NCBI RefSeq assembly: GCF_030503435.1
Contig: NZ_JAUKPO010000013.1
Span: forward strand, 124,001-188,000
Direction of reading: 5' to 3'
From: Rhodocytophaga aerolata
GTDB taxonomy: Bacteria; Bacteroidota; Bacteroidia; Cytophagales; 172606-1
Length of the DNA stretch: 64,000 bases
This document shows, piece by piece, positions 35,189 through 45,023 of this stretch; the stretch's first letter is position 1; every line of letters begins with the position of its first letter. Made by a program: the position numbers and the translations under genes. The notes under the pieces were generated by a model. That model saw nothing but the letters and a program-made list of their open reading frames with translations, made no database searches and was not told the origin of the DNA.

Positions 35189-37699
35189 TTAAAGTTTGAA
35201 TTGGGTAGTCACAAAAATACCAAATTTGCGCACGCCTGGTTGATTCAAATACGTAAGTCTATGTACAGCATCTATACGTATAAATTTGAATATGTTTTCA
35301 ATGCCATAACCTACTTCTACATAAGGCATGGAACCCAGGGGTTGGATGGGGGGGAGAATGGAAGACTGGTTTACTGTCTGTGGATATAAATGTAAATTTT
35401 CTTCGCGTAAACTTCCCTTAAGCACGTTAGCTGTTGCCAGCATACGCCATTTTAATTTTCGCATCAGGGGAATTCTGTTAAAAAGGAGTCCTTCAAAATT
35501 ATGCTGATAATTCAATGATACATATTGATCACTGGAAAATTCAAAATAATTCATCAGGTTGTAAGAGGACGAGTTATAAAAATATGTTTGATTTCCCAAA
35601 TGGTTGAAAAGCAGTGGGTAAGGCAATTTTCCGGGGATATACGCTGCATTAATGGCATAGTAGGATCTTCCCAGAATTCCTAAACGAACATCCTGGCTGG
35701 CAGTCAGGCTGAATTTGTGATAACTAAAGTCCCCACCCAATATGCCTTTTAACCCAAGTGTGTATTGCAGCGAAATCACAGGTTTATTTGTCCCTAAGCT
35801 AATGCGTTCATTATCATTTTGCAAGAATGTTTCATCTTTGGTAATTCTTGTTTCCATCACAAGTTCGGTAGTAGAGAACCTGGTTAACAAAGGGGAGTTA
35901 TCGCCATCTTCCGGATTTTTAAGGTAAGAAAAGTTATACAATGGATTGAAATCCATTTGCCGGAGTTTTATGCGCTGAGTAATGCCTTTCCTTACATCTG
36001 TTTGCACATAGAAGGTGTTTTCAGTACTCATAAATGGCCTTCGCAAAGTGCCAAACCGGGAGGCTGTCAGCAGCAACGTATTGTCATAAATATCATCGGT
36101 AAGCAAGCCGATTCTTTCCAGGTCGTAGCGGCGTTTAATTCCGGCTATTGTCCAGGGCTTTCGTGAGATAATCCGCTGTAACTCGGCACTGTATTTTAGC
36201 CTGGTATCTTTGGTTCCATAAGCCGCATACGCCTTTACTACCCATTTTCTGCTAAAATCTGCATTGGTCTTAAACCCAAGCTGAAATCTATGTCCTTCTA
36301 CGGTATTCAGACCATAAGCCAGTACATATGGGCCCACATCTACCGGGCCAACTTTTTTGTACCCATTTATGGCAATATTTAAGATTTCAACATAGGTTTT
36401 AACAGTAGGTAGGTTTCTGACAGAATCAATCATCACATACACATTTTTTTCTGTAGAGGTTAATGAATCGTGTCTTTTCGCATCCCAATACCCTGCTTCC
36501 TTTTGCTGGGCATCTTCAGCTAGTTCCAGGGGTACGTCATAAAATTTAAGATCTTTGGGTTGGTTTATTTTGAAGTTTTTATTGGAGGTGTAAAACTTAG
36601 CGAGCATACCCGGTGATTCATCCCGTATTTCAGCTACATCAATTAAGACCCGGGTGCGTGAGGGGAGCCAGGCGTTTCCGCTAGTTGGCTCTAATTCCTG
36701 CTGAATTTTTATTTTTTCCACAAAATTCAGATTTGCCCCTTTGCCCACTGTTACATCAATTTGTTTTAAGGCATATGTTTTACTTTCTATCCACATGGTG
36801 CCGCTAAATGCCAGATCTTGTACCCGTTTGGGGGTAAAATCTATCCGGTAACACCAATGTTCGCCTACATACAAACTATCATTCAATAAAAAATCATAGG
36901 ATGCTTTCCAGCCATCGGCCATTGGCGAAACAAAATCTTTTTCTAATATATTAAGCCAGTTATTGTAAAAATTGTATTCCTGAAAAGAAGAACCTACTAG
37001 CTGAGAAAGCAAACTGCCATCCTGCATGCCAATACCTGTGATGTTGGTTTTCAAAATAAACTCCCGCTTCTTTTGAGGAGTTTTGCGGTAATAAACATTA
37101 GAAAGCGACTCGGATATAAAAATGGGAAGAATGGGTTTGCCATCTTCCCCCGCAATTCGCTCAATACTATCCATCACCTGGGTTATTTTCTGCAAGGTTT
37201 TGTTACGCCTGAGCTTTTCAGAAAGGTGGTCTATATCAAATTCTATTTTATTGTAACTTTCATATTCATACGCACTCAGTGATCTTTTATCGTTTTTGTC
37301 TTTATTTTTAATCACATTCCGCATGATTGGGAAAGCAGGATTTTCTCCGGCTACCACAACTACTTCATCCAGTTTTACTTCGTTGGAAGATAATTGGAAG
37401 TCAATCACCTGATTGCCAAGCGAGCGGTTAACGTATTTGGTTTTTGCTATATAGCCAATGTAGGAAGCAACCAGCGAGTCAGTAGGTGTGGAGGTAGTAA
37501 TGGAATAATAGCCATCAAAATCTGTAGTTTTACCGATAGAAGTTCCTTTGAAAAAAACATTGACAAAAGGCATTCCATCCCCAGTTTCGGCATCAGTAAC
37601 CCGGCCTTTAATCTGAATGCTTTGTGCATTAGCAAAAGTGGATATTACCATGAATAACCAAAAGGCAATATAATTGAAAGCTGGTCGGTGGATGAACAT
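35189..37699 (-). CDS. DUF5686 outer-membrane protein with carboxypeptidase-regulatory-like domain
   Basis: Predicted outer-membrane protein of 836 residues. The signal peptide ends near residue 26 (ANAQ). A carboxypeptidase-regulatory-like (CarboxypepD_reg) domain lies at about 29-110, reading DGMPFVNVFFKGTSIGKTTDFDGYY. The rest is the DUF5686 region, beta-rich and ending in Phe-Lys-Leu like a barrel strand (VTTQFKL). No plug domain or TonB box is seen, so it is not a classic TonB-dependent transporter. The function of DUF5686 proteins is not known to me. It is monocistronic; a 332-base gap lies upstream, and the EEP-fold gene starts about 220 bases downstream on the same strand. Confidence 0.9.
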   Translation of the reverse strand: MFIHRPAFNYIAFWLFMVISTFANAQSIQIKGRVTDAETGDGMPFVNVFFKGTSIGKTTDFDGYYSITTSTPTDSLVASYIGYIAKTKYVNRSLGNQVIDFQLSSNEVKLDEVVVVAGENPAFPIMRNVIKNKDKNDKRSLSAYEYESYNKIEFDIDHLSEKLRRNKTLQKITQVMDSIERIAGEDGKPILPIFISESLSNVYYRKTPQKKREFILKTNITGIGMQDGSLLSQLVGSSFQEYNFYNNWLNILEKDFVSPMADGWKASYDFLLNDSLYVGEHWCYRIDFTPKRVQDLAFSGTMWIESKTYALKQIDVTVGKGANLNFVEKIKIQQELEPTSGNAWLPSRTRVLIDVAEIRDESPGMLAKFYTSNKNFKINQPKDLKFYDVPLELAEDAQQKEAGYWDAKRHDSLTSTEKNVYVMIDSVRNLPTVKTYVEILNIAINGYKKVGPVDVGPYVLAYGLNTVEGHRFQLGFKTNADFSRKWVVKAYAAYGTKDTRLKYSAELQRIISRKPWTIAGIKRRYDLERIGLLTDDIYDNTLLLTASRFGTLRRPFMSTENTFYVQTDVRKGITQRIKLRQMDFNPLYNFSYLKNPEDGDNSPLLTRFSTTELVMETRITKDETFLQNDNERISLGTNKPVISLQYTLGLKGILGGDFSYHKFSLTASQDVRLGILGRSYYAINAAYIPGKLPYPLLFNHLGNQTYFYNSSSYNLMNYFEFSSDQYVSLNYQHNFEGLLFNRIPLMRKLKWRMLATANVLKGSLREENLHLYPQTVNQSSILPPIQPLGSMPYVEVGYGIENIFKFIRIDAVHRLTYLNQPGVRKFGIFVTTQFKL

Positions 37700-38031
37700 T
37701 CAGGTATAGAAATGCAAGGCAACTAAATTACGGAAATTCCTTAGAAAAGTAGCTATATTTATTTTAACGGTCTGAAATTGATTTGATAATGCTTTATTAT
37801 AGTGTATGAAAGTAATGTACTGGTTTAGTTATTTCCTTAGTCTCTAAAATTATAAGGAAACAGTAGTATCTACTCTGGAATGTAATTTTTTTAATCATAA
37901 ATATAATTAACAGTACTTTAACCGGAGTAGTTTTATAAGAAATTAGACAAGTACAAAAATACAAGCAACCTATATGCAGGTATAATGGCTGTAGAACTAT
38001 AAAAAAAGGCAGGTTCTAAGCCTGCCTTTTT
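37700..38031. other. 332-base intergenic region upstream of DUF5686 gene
   Basis: Lies between parC (ends here) and the DUF5686 gene, both - strand. It holds the parC terminator (38001-38033); the rest is AT-rich, presumably the promoter of the DUF5686 gene. No small gene was seen. Confidence 0.5.
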
Positions 38032-38033
38032 TT
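38001..38033 (-). terminator. parC terminator overlapping the stop codon
   Basis: A 13-bp perfect stem (38001-38013 with 38021-38033), 7-base loop and T7 on the - strand. The outer arm overlaps the last two bases of the parC stop codon (38032-38034). Confidence 0.88.
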
Positions 38034-40626
38034 AAAATATACCTAGTTGGTTAATATTCATTGTACCATTTTCGTCTTTTTTATCCTTATCGGTGGGCGG
38101 ATGTATAATGAGCCGGTCTATATCTTTTTCAGGTTTACTCGCCAAAAGTTTAACCCGTAAGACCTTATAACTGGAAAGTTTTGTTCCTATGGCTTTCCAG
38201 CCACTTACTTTTGTAAGTAAATCCAGGTCAAAGGTGTCGGTTTCTTCTTTATCTTTAGGGCTTTTCTTGAAAGAAACTTCAACCTGTGGTTTTGGGTCAG
38301 AAGTGACCACTACCAGTTTAGAGCCTTTGGCATCCGAGATAAAGGAGAATTTCTTATCTACGCCTTTGGTTTCTATGCGGAAGCGCTTCACAAAGAAGTT
38401 AGCCTGGTTGCCATCATAATGAATAGCCGAAATTATGGTATTGGGGTCAAACTTTTCAATCAGCAGAATGTCATTGGGCTCGTAGCGGTTGGTAAGTTCG
38501 TAATTGGTTAGTTCATACTGTCCGTCTTTATAAATAACCAGAATGTTCTGCTCCCCATCAAACTTGCCTAGTTTCCGGCCGCGGCCATCTGTATTCAATC
38601 TGCCAATGGTTTCATCGTACCAGATGTTCAAGCCACCCATCGTAGAAACTCCCTCTGATTTAAGGCTGACTTTCCGAACCGGATATTTGGTAAGAATATT
38701 TCCCTGGGCTCCTCGTCCTTTTATTTCCAGCTCAGCAAAATTGAAGTCGAAATTTTTTACCTTCGCTTTGCAGGCTGCTGTCAGGTTCACTGTAACAATC
38801 TCCGCTTCGGCATTCGGATTAGCTGTGAAGTAAAGTACTTTGGAGCCCGGATTTCCTTTTGTCAGTTCATATTCCCGGTCGCGTGTAACGGCCGTCACCT
38901 GAAACCGCTTTACATAGGAAGTGCCTTCTTTGCCATCTGTATAGATCAGATTATATACCATGCGTTCGTCGTTTTTCTTGAAGACACTCGCATATATAAT
39001 ATCTTTTCCGACAAAAAGTTTGTCTTGTATTTTGCTCACTACACATTTTCCATCCCGGCGGAATACGATCACATCATCAATATCCGAACAATCGCCTATA
39101 TGTTCAACATTTTCATCTTTTTTAAGGCCAAACCCAATAAAACCTTCTTTCCGGTTTACATAAAGTTTGTGGTTAGCCGCCGCAACAGCTGTAGCAGCAA
39201 TGGTATTAAATGTGCGAATTTCTGTTTTCCGTTCCCTCCCTTTGCCATATTTTTTCAGCAGTTCCCGGAAATAATTGATGGCAAACTTAGTCAGATTAGC
39301 CAGGTTCTGGTCTGTTTCTTCAAGTTCTTCTTGAAGCCTTTTCATCAACTCATCTGCCTTAAAAGAATCGTATCTGGAAATCCGTTTAATCTTTATTTCC
39401 GTTAAGCGGACTATATCTTCTACGGTGATGGCTCTATAAAACTGCTTTTTATATTTATCCAGGGCTTTATCAATTGTGCTAATGACAGCATCCCATGTTT
39501 CACACTCTTCAATTTTGCGGTAAATTCTGTTTTCAATGAAGATTTTTTCCAGAGAGGCATACAGAAGTTTTTCTAACAATTCGGCCCGGCGAATTTCTAG
39601 TTCTTGTTTCAGCAGCCTTACTGTATTATCGGTATTTATTTTTAGCAGTTCATTTACACTTATGAAATGAGGCTTTTCTCCAATGATGACGCAGGTATTG
39701 GGAGAAATAGAAACTTCGCAATCGGTAAAGGCATACAGGGCATCTATGGTAATGTCGGGCGAAACGTTGGGAGCCAGCTGTACTTGTATTTCTACATCTT
39801 TGGCTGTATTATCTACTACTTTCTTGATTTTAATTTTGCCGGAATCGTTGGCTTTTATAATAGAGTCAATCAACTGATTAGTAGTTACGCCAAACGGTAC
39901 ATCCTTGATAGCTAGTGTCTTCTTGTCTAGTTCTTCTATCTTTGCTCGAACACGTATTTTTCCACCCCGCTGGCCTTCATTGTATTGCGTGATATCAATA
40001 AGCCCACCTGTCTGGAAATCGGGATAAATGGTAATGTCTTTCCCTTTCAGTAGATCAATGGATGCTTCAATAAGTTCGCAGAAGTTGTGGGGCATTACTT
40101 TAGTTGACAGACCTACGGCAATACCTTCTACCCCTTGAGCCAGTAGCAGGGGAAACTTCACTGGAAGTGTTACGGGTTCTTTTTTACGTCCGTCATAGGA
40201 GAGTTGCCATTGTGTGGTATCTGGGTTAAATACTACATCTAATGCAAATTTCGAAAGCCTGGCTTCGATATAGCGGCTCGCGGCCGCTCCATCTCCGGTA
40301 CGTACATCGCCCCAATTTCCCTGGGTGTCTATTAGTAAATCTTTCTGGCCCATATTCACCATGGCTTCATTAATGGAAGCATCACCATGGGGATGGTATT
40401 GCATGGTCTGGCCTATGATATTAGCTACTTTATTATACCTGCCATCATCCATTTCCTTCATGGCGTGCAGGATTCTCCGCTGCACAGGTTTCAGGCCATC
40501 TTCAACGGCAGGTACGGCTCTTTCCAGAATTACATAAGAAGCATAATCCAGGAACCAGTTTTCGTACATTCCTGATACCAGTACAGCATCGTGCAAGGAT
40601 TCATTTGACTGATTGTTGTTTTCCAT
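38032..40626 (-). CDS. parC: DNA topoisomerase IV subunit A
   Basis: Type IIA topoisomerase cleavage subunit of 864 residues, which decatenates chromosomes together with ParE. The N-terminal winged-helix/tower region contains KPVQRRILHAM near residue 46, HPHGDASINEAM near 78 (quinolone-resistance-determining region) and the active-site tyrosine Y119 in AASRYIEARL. The C-terminal half is a degenerate beta-propeller domain (about 500-840), more variable than in GyrA and without a clear GyrA box, which fits ParC rather than GyrA. parE is 1.4 kb away on the same strand with pheA between. A 17-bp inverted repeat lies just upstream of the start. Confidence 0.93.
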   Translation of the reverse strand: MENNNQSNESLHDAVLVSGMYENWFLDYASYVILERAVPAVEDGLKPVQRRILHAMKEMDDGRYNKVANIIGQTMQYHPHGDASINEAMVNMGQKDLLIDTQGNWGDVRTGDGAAASRYIEARLSKFALDVVFNPDTTQWQLSYDGRKKEPVTLPVKFPLLLAQGVEGIAVGLSTKVMPHNFCELIEASIDLLKGKDITIYPDFQTGGLIDITQYNEGQRGGKIRVRAKIEELDKKTLAIKDVPFGVTTNQLIDSIIKANDSGKIKIKKVVDNTAKDVEIQVQLAPNVSPDITIDALYAFTDCEVSISPNTCVIIGEKPHFISVNELLKINTDNTVRLLKQELEIRRAELLEKLLYASLEKIFIENRIYRKIEECETWDAVISTIDKALDKYKKQFYRAITVEDIVRLTEIKIKRISRYDSFKADELMKRLQEELEETDQNLANLTKFAINYFRELLKKYGKGRERKTEIRTFNTIAATAVAAANHKLYVNRKEGFIGFGLKKDENVEHIGDCSDIDDVIVFRRDGKCVVSKIQDKLFVGKDIIYASVFKKNDERMVYNLIYTDGKEGTSYVKRFQVTAVTRDREYELTKGNPGSKVLYFTANPNAEAEIVTVNLTAACKAKVKNFDFNFAELEIKGRGAQGNILTKYPVRKVSLKSEGVSTMGGLNIWYDETIGRLNTDGRGRKLGKFDGEQNILVIYKDGQYELTNYELTNRYEPNDILLIEKFDPNTIISAIHYDGNQANFFVKRFRIETKGVDKKFSFISDAKGSKLVVVTSDPKPQVEVSFKKSPKDKEETDTFDLDLLTKVSGWKAIGTKLSSYKVLRVKLLASKPEKDIDRLIIHPPTDKDKKDENGTMNINQLGIF

Positions 40627-40715
40627 GTACTACTATTCTATCTATTTAGACACTTACGGCTTAGTAAGCGAACGGTACAAAATATGTTTTTTATTTTAGG
40701 ATTTTATTTATGGTA

Positions 40716-40803
40716 ACCTAACAAATTATTAGTAAACTGAATTGGTGTGTTATCTAATATTACACTATATTATGCGAAGGTTATATCTAATAATTTGTTA
40801 GGT
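40716..40803. repeat. 17-bp perfect inverted repeat upstream of parC
   Basis: Arms 40716-40732 and 40787-40803 are exact reverse complements (ACCTAACAAATTATTAG), separated by 54 bases. The spacer contains copies of TATCTAATA-like sequence. It lies between the pheA stop and the parC start. It could be a long-loop terminator, an operator, or a small palindromic mobile repeat; one copy only in this window. Confidence 0.75.
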
Positions 40804-40844
40804 AAGCTATTGATGTTTAGGGTATTATAAATTTATTTTTGCCA

Positions 40845-41915
40845 CTAAGATAATTTTAAATAACTACCTAGCCATTTCACATGAGAGGTGTGTTTTTGTA
40901 AAATTTCCTGGACCTTCTCATCTTCAATATGCCCGTCAAAATCTATGTAAAACCACGATCTGAATTTTTCATCTGCTCTGGTTGGCCGGCTTTCGATCTT
41001 GGTCAGGTTGATTTGTCTTTCGTTAAACTCCTGTAGAAAAGAGGCCAGACTACCTGGCTTCTCTGGTAAATCTACCACCAATGAGGTTTTGTCTTTGCCT
41101 GTGTTCTGGTTAGTAAAGTCTTTACTAATAATCAGGAAGCGGGTTCGGTTATATTGTCCATCTTCAATGTTTTCGAACAAAATGGGAACCCCAAACAGCT
41201 TGGCCGCAATATGCGAGCAGATGGCAGCACTATTTGGTTCAGTTGAAACAATTCTGGCAGCTTTAGAGGTAGATTCAATAGGAATTAAATCTACTTGGTT
41301 TACATCCAGGTATTCATTGAGAAATCGCTGGCATTGGCGGAAAGCTATATCTTTGGAATACACCCGTTTGACCTCCTGCAGAGTATGGCATTTGGTTGCA
41401 AAGGTATGATGTATGGGCAACAGCACTTCAGCTACAATTTTTATATCTAGTTCATACAGTAAATCGATTGTTTCATTGACAATGCCTTCCCGGTTGTTTT
41501 CAATGGGAACTACGCCAAATCTTACCCTTCCTGTATCCACACTTTCAAATACGGACCGGATGCTTGGCAGGGAAATATAATCACTCATGGCACCAAAGCG
41601 GCTTTCGGCTGCCTGATGTGTAAAACTTCCTTCCGGCCCCAGATAAGAAATACGCTCAGGCAGTTCGATGTTGCGGCTAACAGCAAAAATTTCCAGATAG
41701 ATGGCCTCTATCGCCGACCTGTTGAGTGTACGCCCTTGATTGAGTGCAGACAGACGGTCGATAATGGCTTTTTCTCTTTCTGGCCGGTAGATGATAGTAT
41801 TGGTAGCCCGTTTTAATTCGCCCACTTTTTTTACTATCTCCACACGTTTGTTCAGCAGCTCGAGCATTTGATTGTCAATTTCATCAATTTGCTGCCTGAG
41901 TTCTTGTAAATCCAT
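40845..41915 (-). CDS. pheA: Bifunctional chorismate mutase / prephenate dehydratase (P-protein)
   Basis: Converts chorismate to prephenate and then to phenylpyruvate in phenylalanine synthesis. It has 356 residues in three parts: an AroQ-type chorismate mutase helix bundle (1-85, LRQQIDEIDNQMLELLNKRVEIV), a prephenate dehydratase (about 92-270, starting ISYLGPEGSFTHQAAE and containing TRFLIIS with the catalytic Thr-Arg-Phe), and a C-terminal ACT domain (about 278-356, GSLASFL and ESRP) for feedback by phenylalanine. It is placed between parE and parC on the same strand, with gaps of 112 and 218 bases, so independent transcription is possible. Confidence 0.93.
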   Translation of the reverse strand: MDLQELRQQIDEIDNQMLELLNKRVEIVKKVGELKRATNTIIYRPEREKAIIDRLSALNQGRTLNRSAIEAIYLEIFAVSRNIELPERISYLGPEGSFTHQAAESRFGAMSDYISLPSIRSVFESVDTGRVRFGVVPIENNREGIVNETIDLLYELDIKIVAEVLLPIHHTFATKCHTLQEVKRVYSKDIAFRQCQRFLNEYLDVNQVDLIPIESTSKAARIVSTEPNSAAICSHIAAKLFGVPILFENIEDGQYNRTRFLIISKDFTNQNTGKDKTSLVVDLPEKPGSLASFLQEFNERQINLTKIESRPTRADEKFRSWFYIDFDGHIEDEKVQEILQKHTSHVKWLGSYLKLS

Positions 41916-42027
41916 GTAGGTGGTTGGTTGATATAAAAAATATTAAATTATACTTACTGATAAACAGAGTATTACAACAAATGCTTCAAGAAGTGGTTTA
42001 AGCCTTTTAGCCTATACGTCTAGTATG

Positions 42028-43938
42028 CTAATCTGCTTCTACCACTTCAGCTTTTTCCAGCGGCAAGGTTTCAGCAGTGGTTAAATCTTTTTCAACCCGT
42101 AAGTTATCAATAATAAACCGCTGCCGTTCAGGGGTGTTCTTCCCCATATAATAAGTCAGCAGCTTGGTAATGGAGGTATCTTTATGCAGAATGATTGGTT
42201 CCAGCCGCATATCTTCTCCAATAAATTTACCGAACTCATCGGGAGAAATTTCTCCTAAGCCTTTGAATCGTGTAATCTCTGGCTTTGGCCCCAGTTTTTG
42301 AATAGCCTTCTGCCTTTCTTCGTCGGTGTAACAATAGATTGTCTGCTTCTTGTTTCTTACCCGGAAAAGAGGCGTTTCCAGAATATATAAATGGCCATTT
42401 TTTACCACATCCGGGAAGAACTGCAGGAAGAAGGTGAGCATCAGCAACCGGATGTGCATACCATCTACGTCTGCATCGGTGGCAATTACTATTTTATTAT
42501 ACCGCAGGTTTTCTATACCATCTTCTATATCCAGGGCATGTTGCAGCAGGTTAAACTCTTCATTTTCATATACTACTTTCTTGGTCAGGCCAAAGCAATT
42601 TAAAGGCTTACCCCGCAAACTGAATACAGCCTGGTATTGTACATCCCGGGATTTTGTAATAGAACCACTGGCCGAATCGCCTTCAGTAATAAACAAAGTA
42701 GAGTCAAACCTTCTGTCTTCTGCATTCTTATCCGTTTTGGCATCATTATAATGAATGCGGCAGTCGCGGAGTTTTTTGTTGTGCAGGTTTGCTTTTTTTG
42801 CCCGTTCATTTGCCAGCTTTTTTATGCCGGCTATTTCTTTACGCTCTCTTTCCGATTGTTTAATCCGTTTTTCCAGCGCATCCGCCACATCTTTGTGTTT
42901 GCGCAGGTAATCGTCCAGGTGTTTTTTGATAAAATCTCCGATATAGCCACGAACGGATGGACCTTCTGGCGCCATATTTAAAGAGCCTAGTTTGGTTTTG
43001 GTTTGCGACTCAAATACTGGTTCCTGTACCCGTACACTAATGGCACCAATAATAGAGGCCCGGATATCGGAGGCTTCATATTTGGTTTTAAAAACTTCCC
43101 GGATAGTATCTACCACTGCTTCCCGCATAGCGGCTAAATGGGTACCTCCTTGGGTGGTATACTGCCCGTTCACAAAGGAGTAATACTCTTCCCCATATTC
43201 ATTCCCGTGTGTCAAGGCCAGTTCAATATCATCTCCCTTTAAATGAATTATAGGATATCGTAGGCTGTCAGCGTCAGTTTTGCGAAGGAGAAGATCTAAT
43301 AATCCTTTTTCTGAAAAGTATTTTTTGCCATTGAAAATCAACGTTAACCCTGCATTCAGGAAGGCATAGTTCCAGATCTGATTTTCCAGATACTGGGGGA
43401 TAAAATGGTAGTGCTTAAAAATGGTATTATCCGGCTCAAATATCATTAAGGTCCCATTTTTCTGGGTAGTTGCCGTATCTTTGGATTCCATTTTAAGGAT
43501 GCCTCTTTCAAATTCGGCCAGTCTCGTTTTACCATCCCTAAAAGATTGTACCCTAAAATAAGTAGACAAGGCATTTACTGCTTTGGTACCCACGCCATTC
43601 AAACCCACTGATTTCTGAAAGGCACCAGAGTCGTATTTTCCACCAGTATTTATTTTGGAGACACAATCAATCATTTTACCGAGCGGAATGCCCCGGCCAT
43701 AATCCCGTACTTCTACCCGGTGTTCGGAGATGGTGATTTCGATTTTACTCCCAAACCCCATCACATGTTCATCTATGGAATTATCTATAATTTCTTTTAC
43801 CAGTACATAGATGCCATCATCCTGTGAAGACCCATCGCCCAGCTTTCCTATGTACATACCTGGCCTTAAACGGATGTGTTCCCGCCAGTCCAGAGATTTA
43901 ATACTATCTTCGGTGTAATTATGTGTAATTTCTGCCAT
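42028..43938 (-). CDS. parE: DNA topoisomerase IV subunit B
   Basis: ATPase subunit of topoisomerase IV, 636 residues. The GHKL ATPase domain shows the Bergerat motifs: [10 protein letters not shown] near residue 50, DYGRGIPLG near 80 and [14 protein letters not shown] near 115. The transducer domain follows, then the Toprim domain with EGDSASGS near 419 and DADVDG for metal binding. The C-terminal [10 protein letters not shown] is typical. The length and sequence around EGDSASG fit ParE better than GyrB. First gene of the parE-pheA-parC run on the - strand and divergent from the molybdenum hydroxylase operon. Confidence 0.93.
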   Translation of the reverse strand: MAEITHNYTEDSIKSLDWREHIRLRPGMYIGKLGDGSSQDDGIYVLVKEIIDNSIDEHVMGFGSKIEITISEHRVEVRDYGRGIPLGKMIDCVSKINTGGKYDSGAFQKSVGLNGVGTKAVNALSTYFRVQSFRDGKTRLAEFERGILKMESKDTATTQKNGTLMIFEPDNTIFKHYHFIPQYLENQIWNYAFLNAGLTLIFNGKKYFSEKGLLDLLLRKTDADSLRYPIIHLKGDDIELALTHGNEYGEEYYSFVNGQYTTQGGTHLAAMREAVVDTIREVFKTKYEASDIRASIIGAISVRVQEPVFESQTKTKLGSLNMAPEGPSVRGYIGDFIKKHLDDYLRKHKDVADALEKRIKQSERERKEIAGIKKLANERAKKANLHNKKLRDCRIHYNDAKTDKNAEDRRFDSTLFITEGDSASGSITKSRDVQYQAVFSLRGKPLNCFGLTKKVVYENEEFNLLQHALDIEDGIENLRYNKIVIATDADVDGMHIRLLMLTFFLQFFPDVVKNGHLYILETPLFRVRNKKQTIYCYTDEERQKAIQKLGPKPEITRFKGLGEISPDEFGKFIGEDMRLEPIILHKDTSITKLLTYYMGKNTPERQRFIIDNLRVEKDLTTAETLPLEKAEVVEAD

Positions 43939-44528
43939 ATCTATAAAACCAGTTATCTGTGTGGTATTCCCTGATAACTATAGCTTGTGTTTAGGTTGCG
44001 TTTGCAAATTAAATAAAATACTAAAACAGCAAATCCATCCAGGGAGTGCTGTAGTTTTAGAATTGAATCAAAATAAAGGAATCCAGTTTAAATATACAAA
44101 ATTTGTCAAGTGTTTTTGTGAATATACTATAGGACTTTTGTTGTCTACCTCTGGCCCTTCTATCATCCGTAAAGATACTCAAATTCCTTATCTATTAAAA
44201 TTATTTACCAGGATTTCATTTCGAAGCTGGGAGTCTATACAATATAAATTGTATAAGAATTTTCAACTGTTTTAGAATGAAAAAACATTTCTGGTAAGAG
44301 AAAAAAATTAAGCCAACCTATGGGAGAAAACAACAGTTACTCTTGCAAAAAAATATCTATTGCTTGCAGATCCTTTGAAAAGAAAGTATCCTTTTTTATT
44401 TTGCTATCCTAGCAAATTCTGTAATTTTAAAGGGAATTCTTTTAACAATATCCATACAGTTGAAAGTCACTTATCCGCAAATACTTATTCTTTCTTATAG
44501 CTACATACTATAGCACCATTTCTGATTT
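43939..44528. other. 590-base divergent intergenic region
   Basis: Lies between parE (-) and the 2Fe-2S subunit gene (+). A 104-codon frame (43961-44275) starts with GTG and has no recognisable domain, so it is treated as chance. No consensus promoter, strong hairpin or RNA gene was seen. Confidence 0.5.
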
Positions 44529-45023
44529 ATGGCAAATTTCACCTTAACTATTAATGGGGAACAGCACCAGGTAGATGTTGACCCACAAATGCCCCTCCTG
44601 TGGGTTATCCGGGATTTTGTAGGCCTTACTGGTACAAAGTTTGGCTGTGGCATAGCCCAATGCGGAGCCTGCACTGTGCACCTGGATGGCAATGCAACCA
44701 GATCTTGTGTATTGCCTGTTTCTGCAGTGGCCGACAAGCAAATTACAACTATTGAAGGCTTGTCCACAGAAAAGTCGCATCCCTTACAGAAAGCCTGGAT
44801 CGAACACCAGGTACCTCAATGTGGGTATTGCCAGTCCGGACAACTGATGTCTGCGGCTGCGTTATTAAAGCAGAAACCTAAACCTACCGATGCAGATATA
44901 GATACAGCTATGCAAGGAAATATCTGCCGCTGTGGAACCTATGTACGGATACGCAAAGCCATACATTCGGCCGCCAATCTCATGAGCGATGCAACACCTA
45001 CCAATAAAACAGGCAAACCATGA
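44529..45023 (+). CDS. 2Fe-2S subunit of molybdenum hydroxylase (IorA/CoxS-like)
   Basis: Small iron-sulfur subunit, 164 residues, that relays electrons from the molybdenum site. The plant-type ferredoxin domain binds one 2Fe-2S cluster through C40, C45, C48 and C60. The helical domain binds the second through C98, C101, C133 and C135 ([11 protein letters not shown]). It has no signal peptide, so export with the Tat-tagged large subunit is expected. It overlaps the start of the first large-subunit gene by 4 bases (ATGA), indicating translational coupling. The closest named type is isoquinoline 1-oxidoreductase alpha subunit, but the real substrate is unknown. No FAD subunit gene is present in the operon. 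Confidence 0.94.
   Translation: MANFTLTINGEQHQVDVDPQMPLLWVIRDFVGLTGTKFGCGIAQCGACTVHLDGNATRSCVLPVSAVADKQITTIEGLSTEKSHPLQKAWIEHQVPQCGYCQSGQLMSAAALLKQKPKPTDADIDTAMQGNICRCGTYVRIRKAIHSAANLMSDATPTNKTGKP

Noticed and set aside
37700-38000. Possible small RNA or gene upstream of the DUF5686 gene
   Set aside because: No promoter match or structured element other than the parC terminator.
43961-44275. 104-codon + strand frame after parE
   Set aside because: GTG start, no recognisable domain or initiation signal; composition like non-coding AT-rich DNA.
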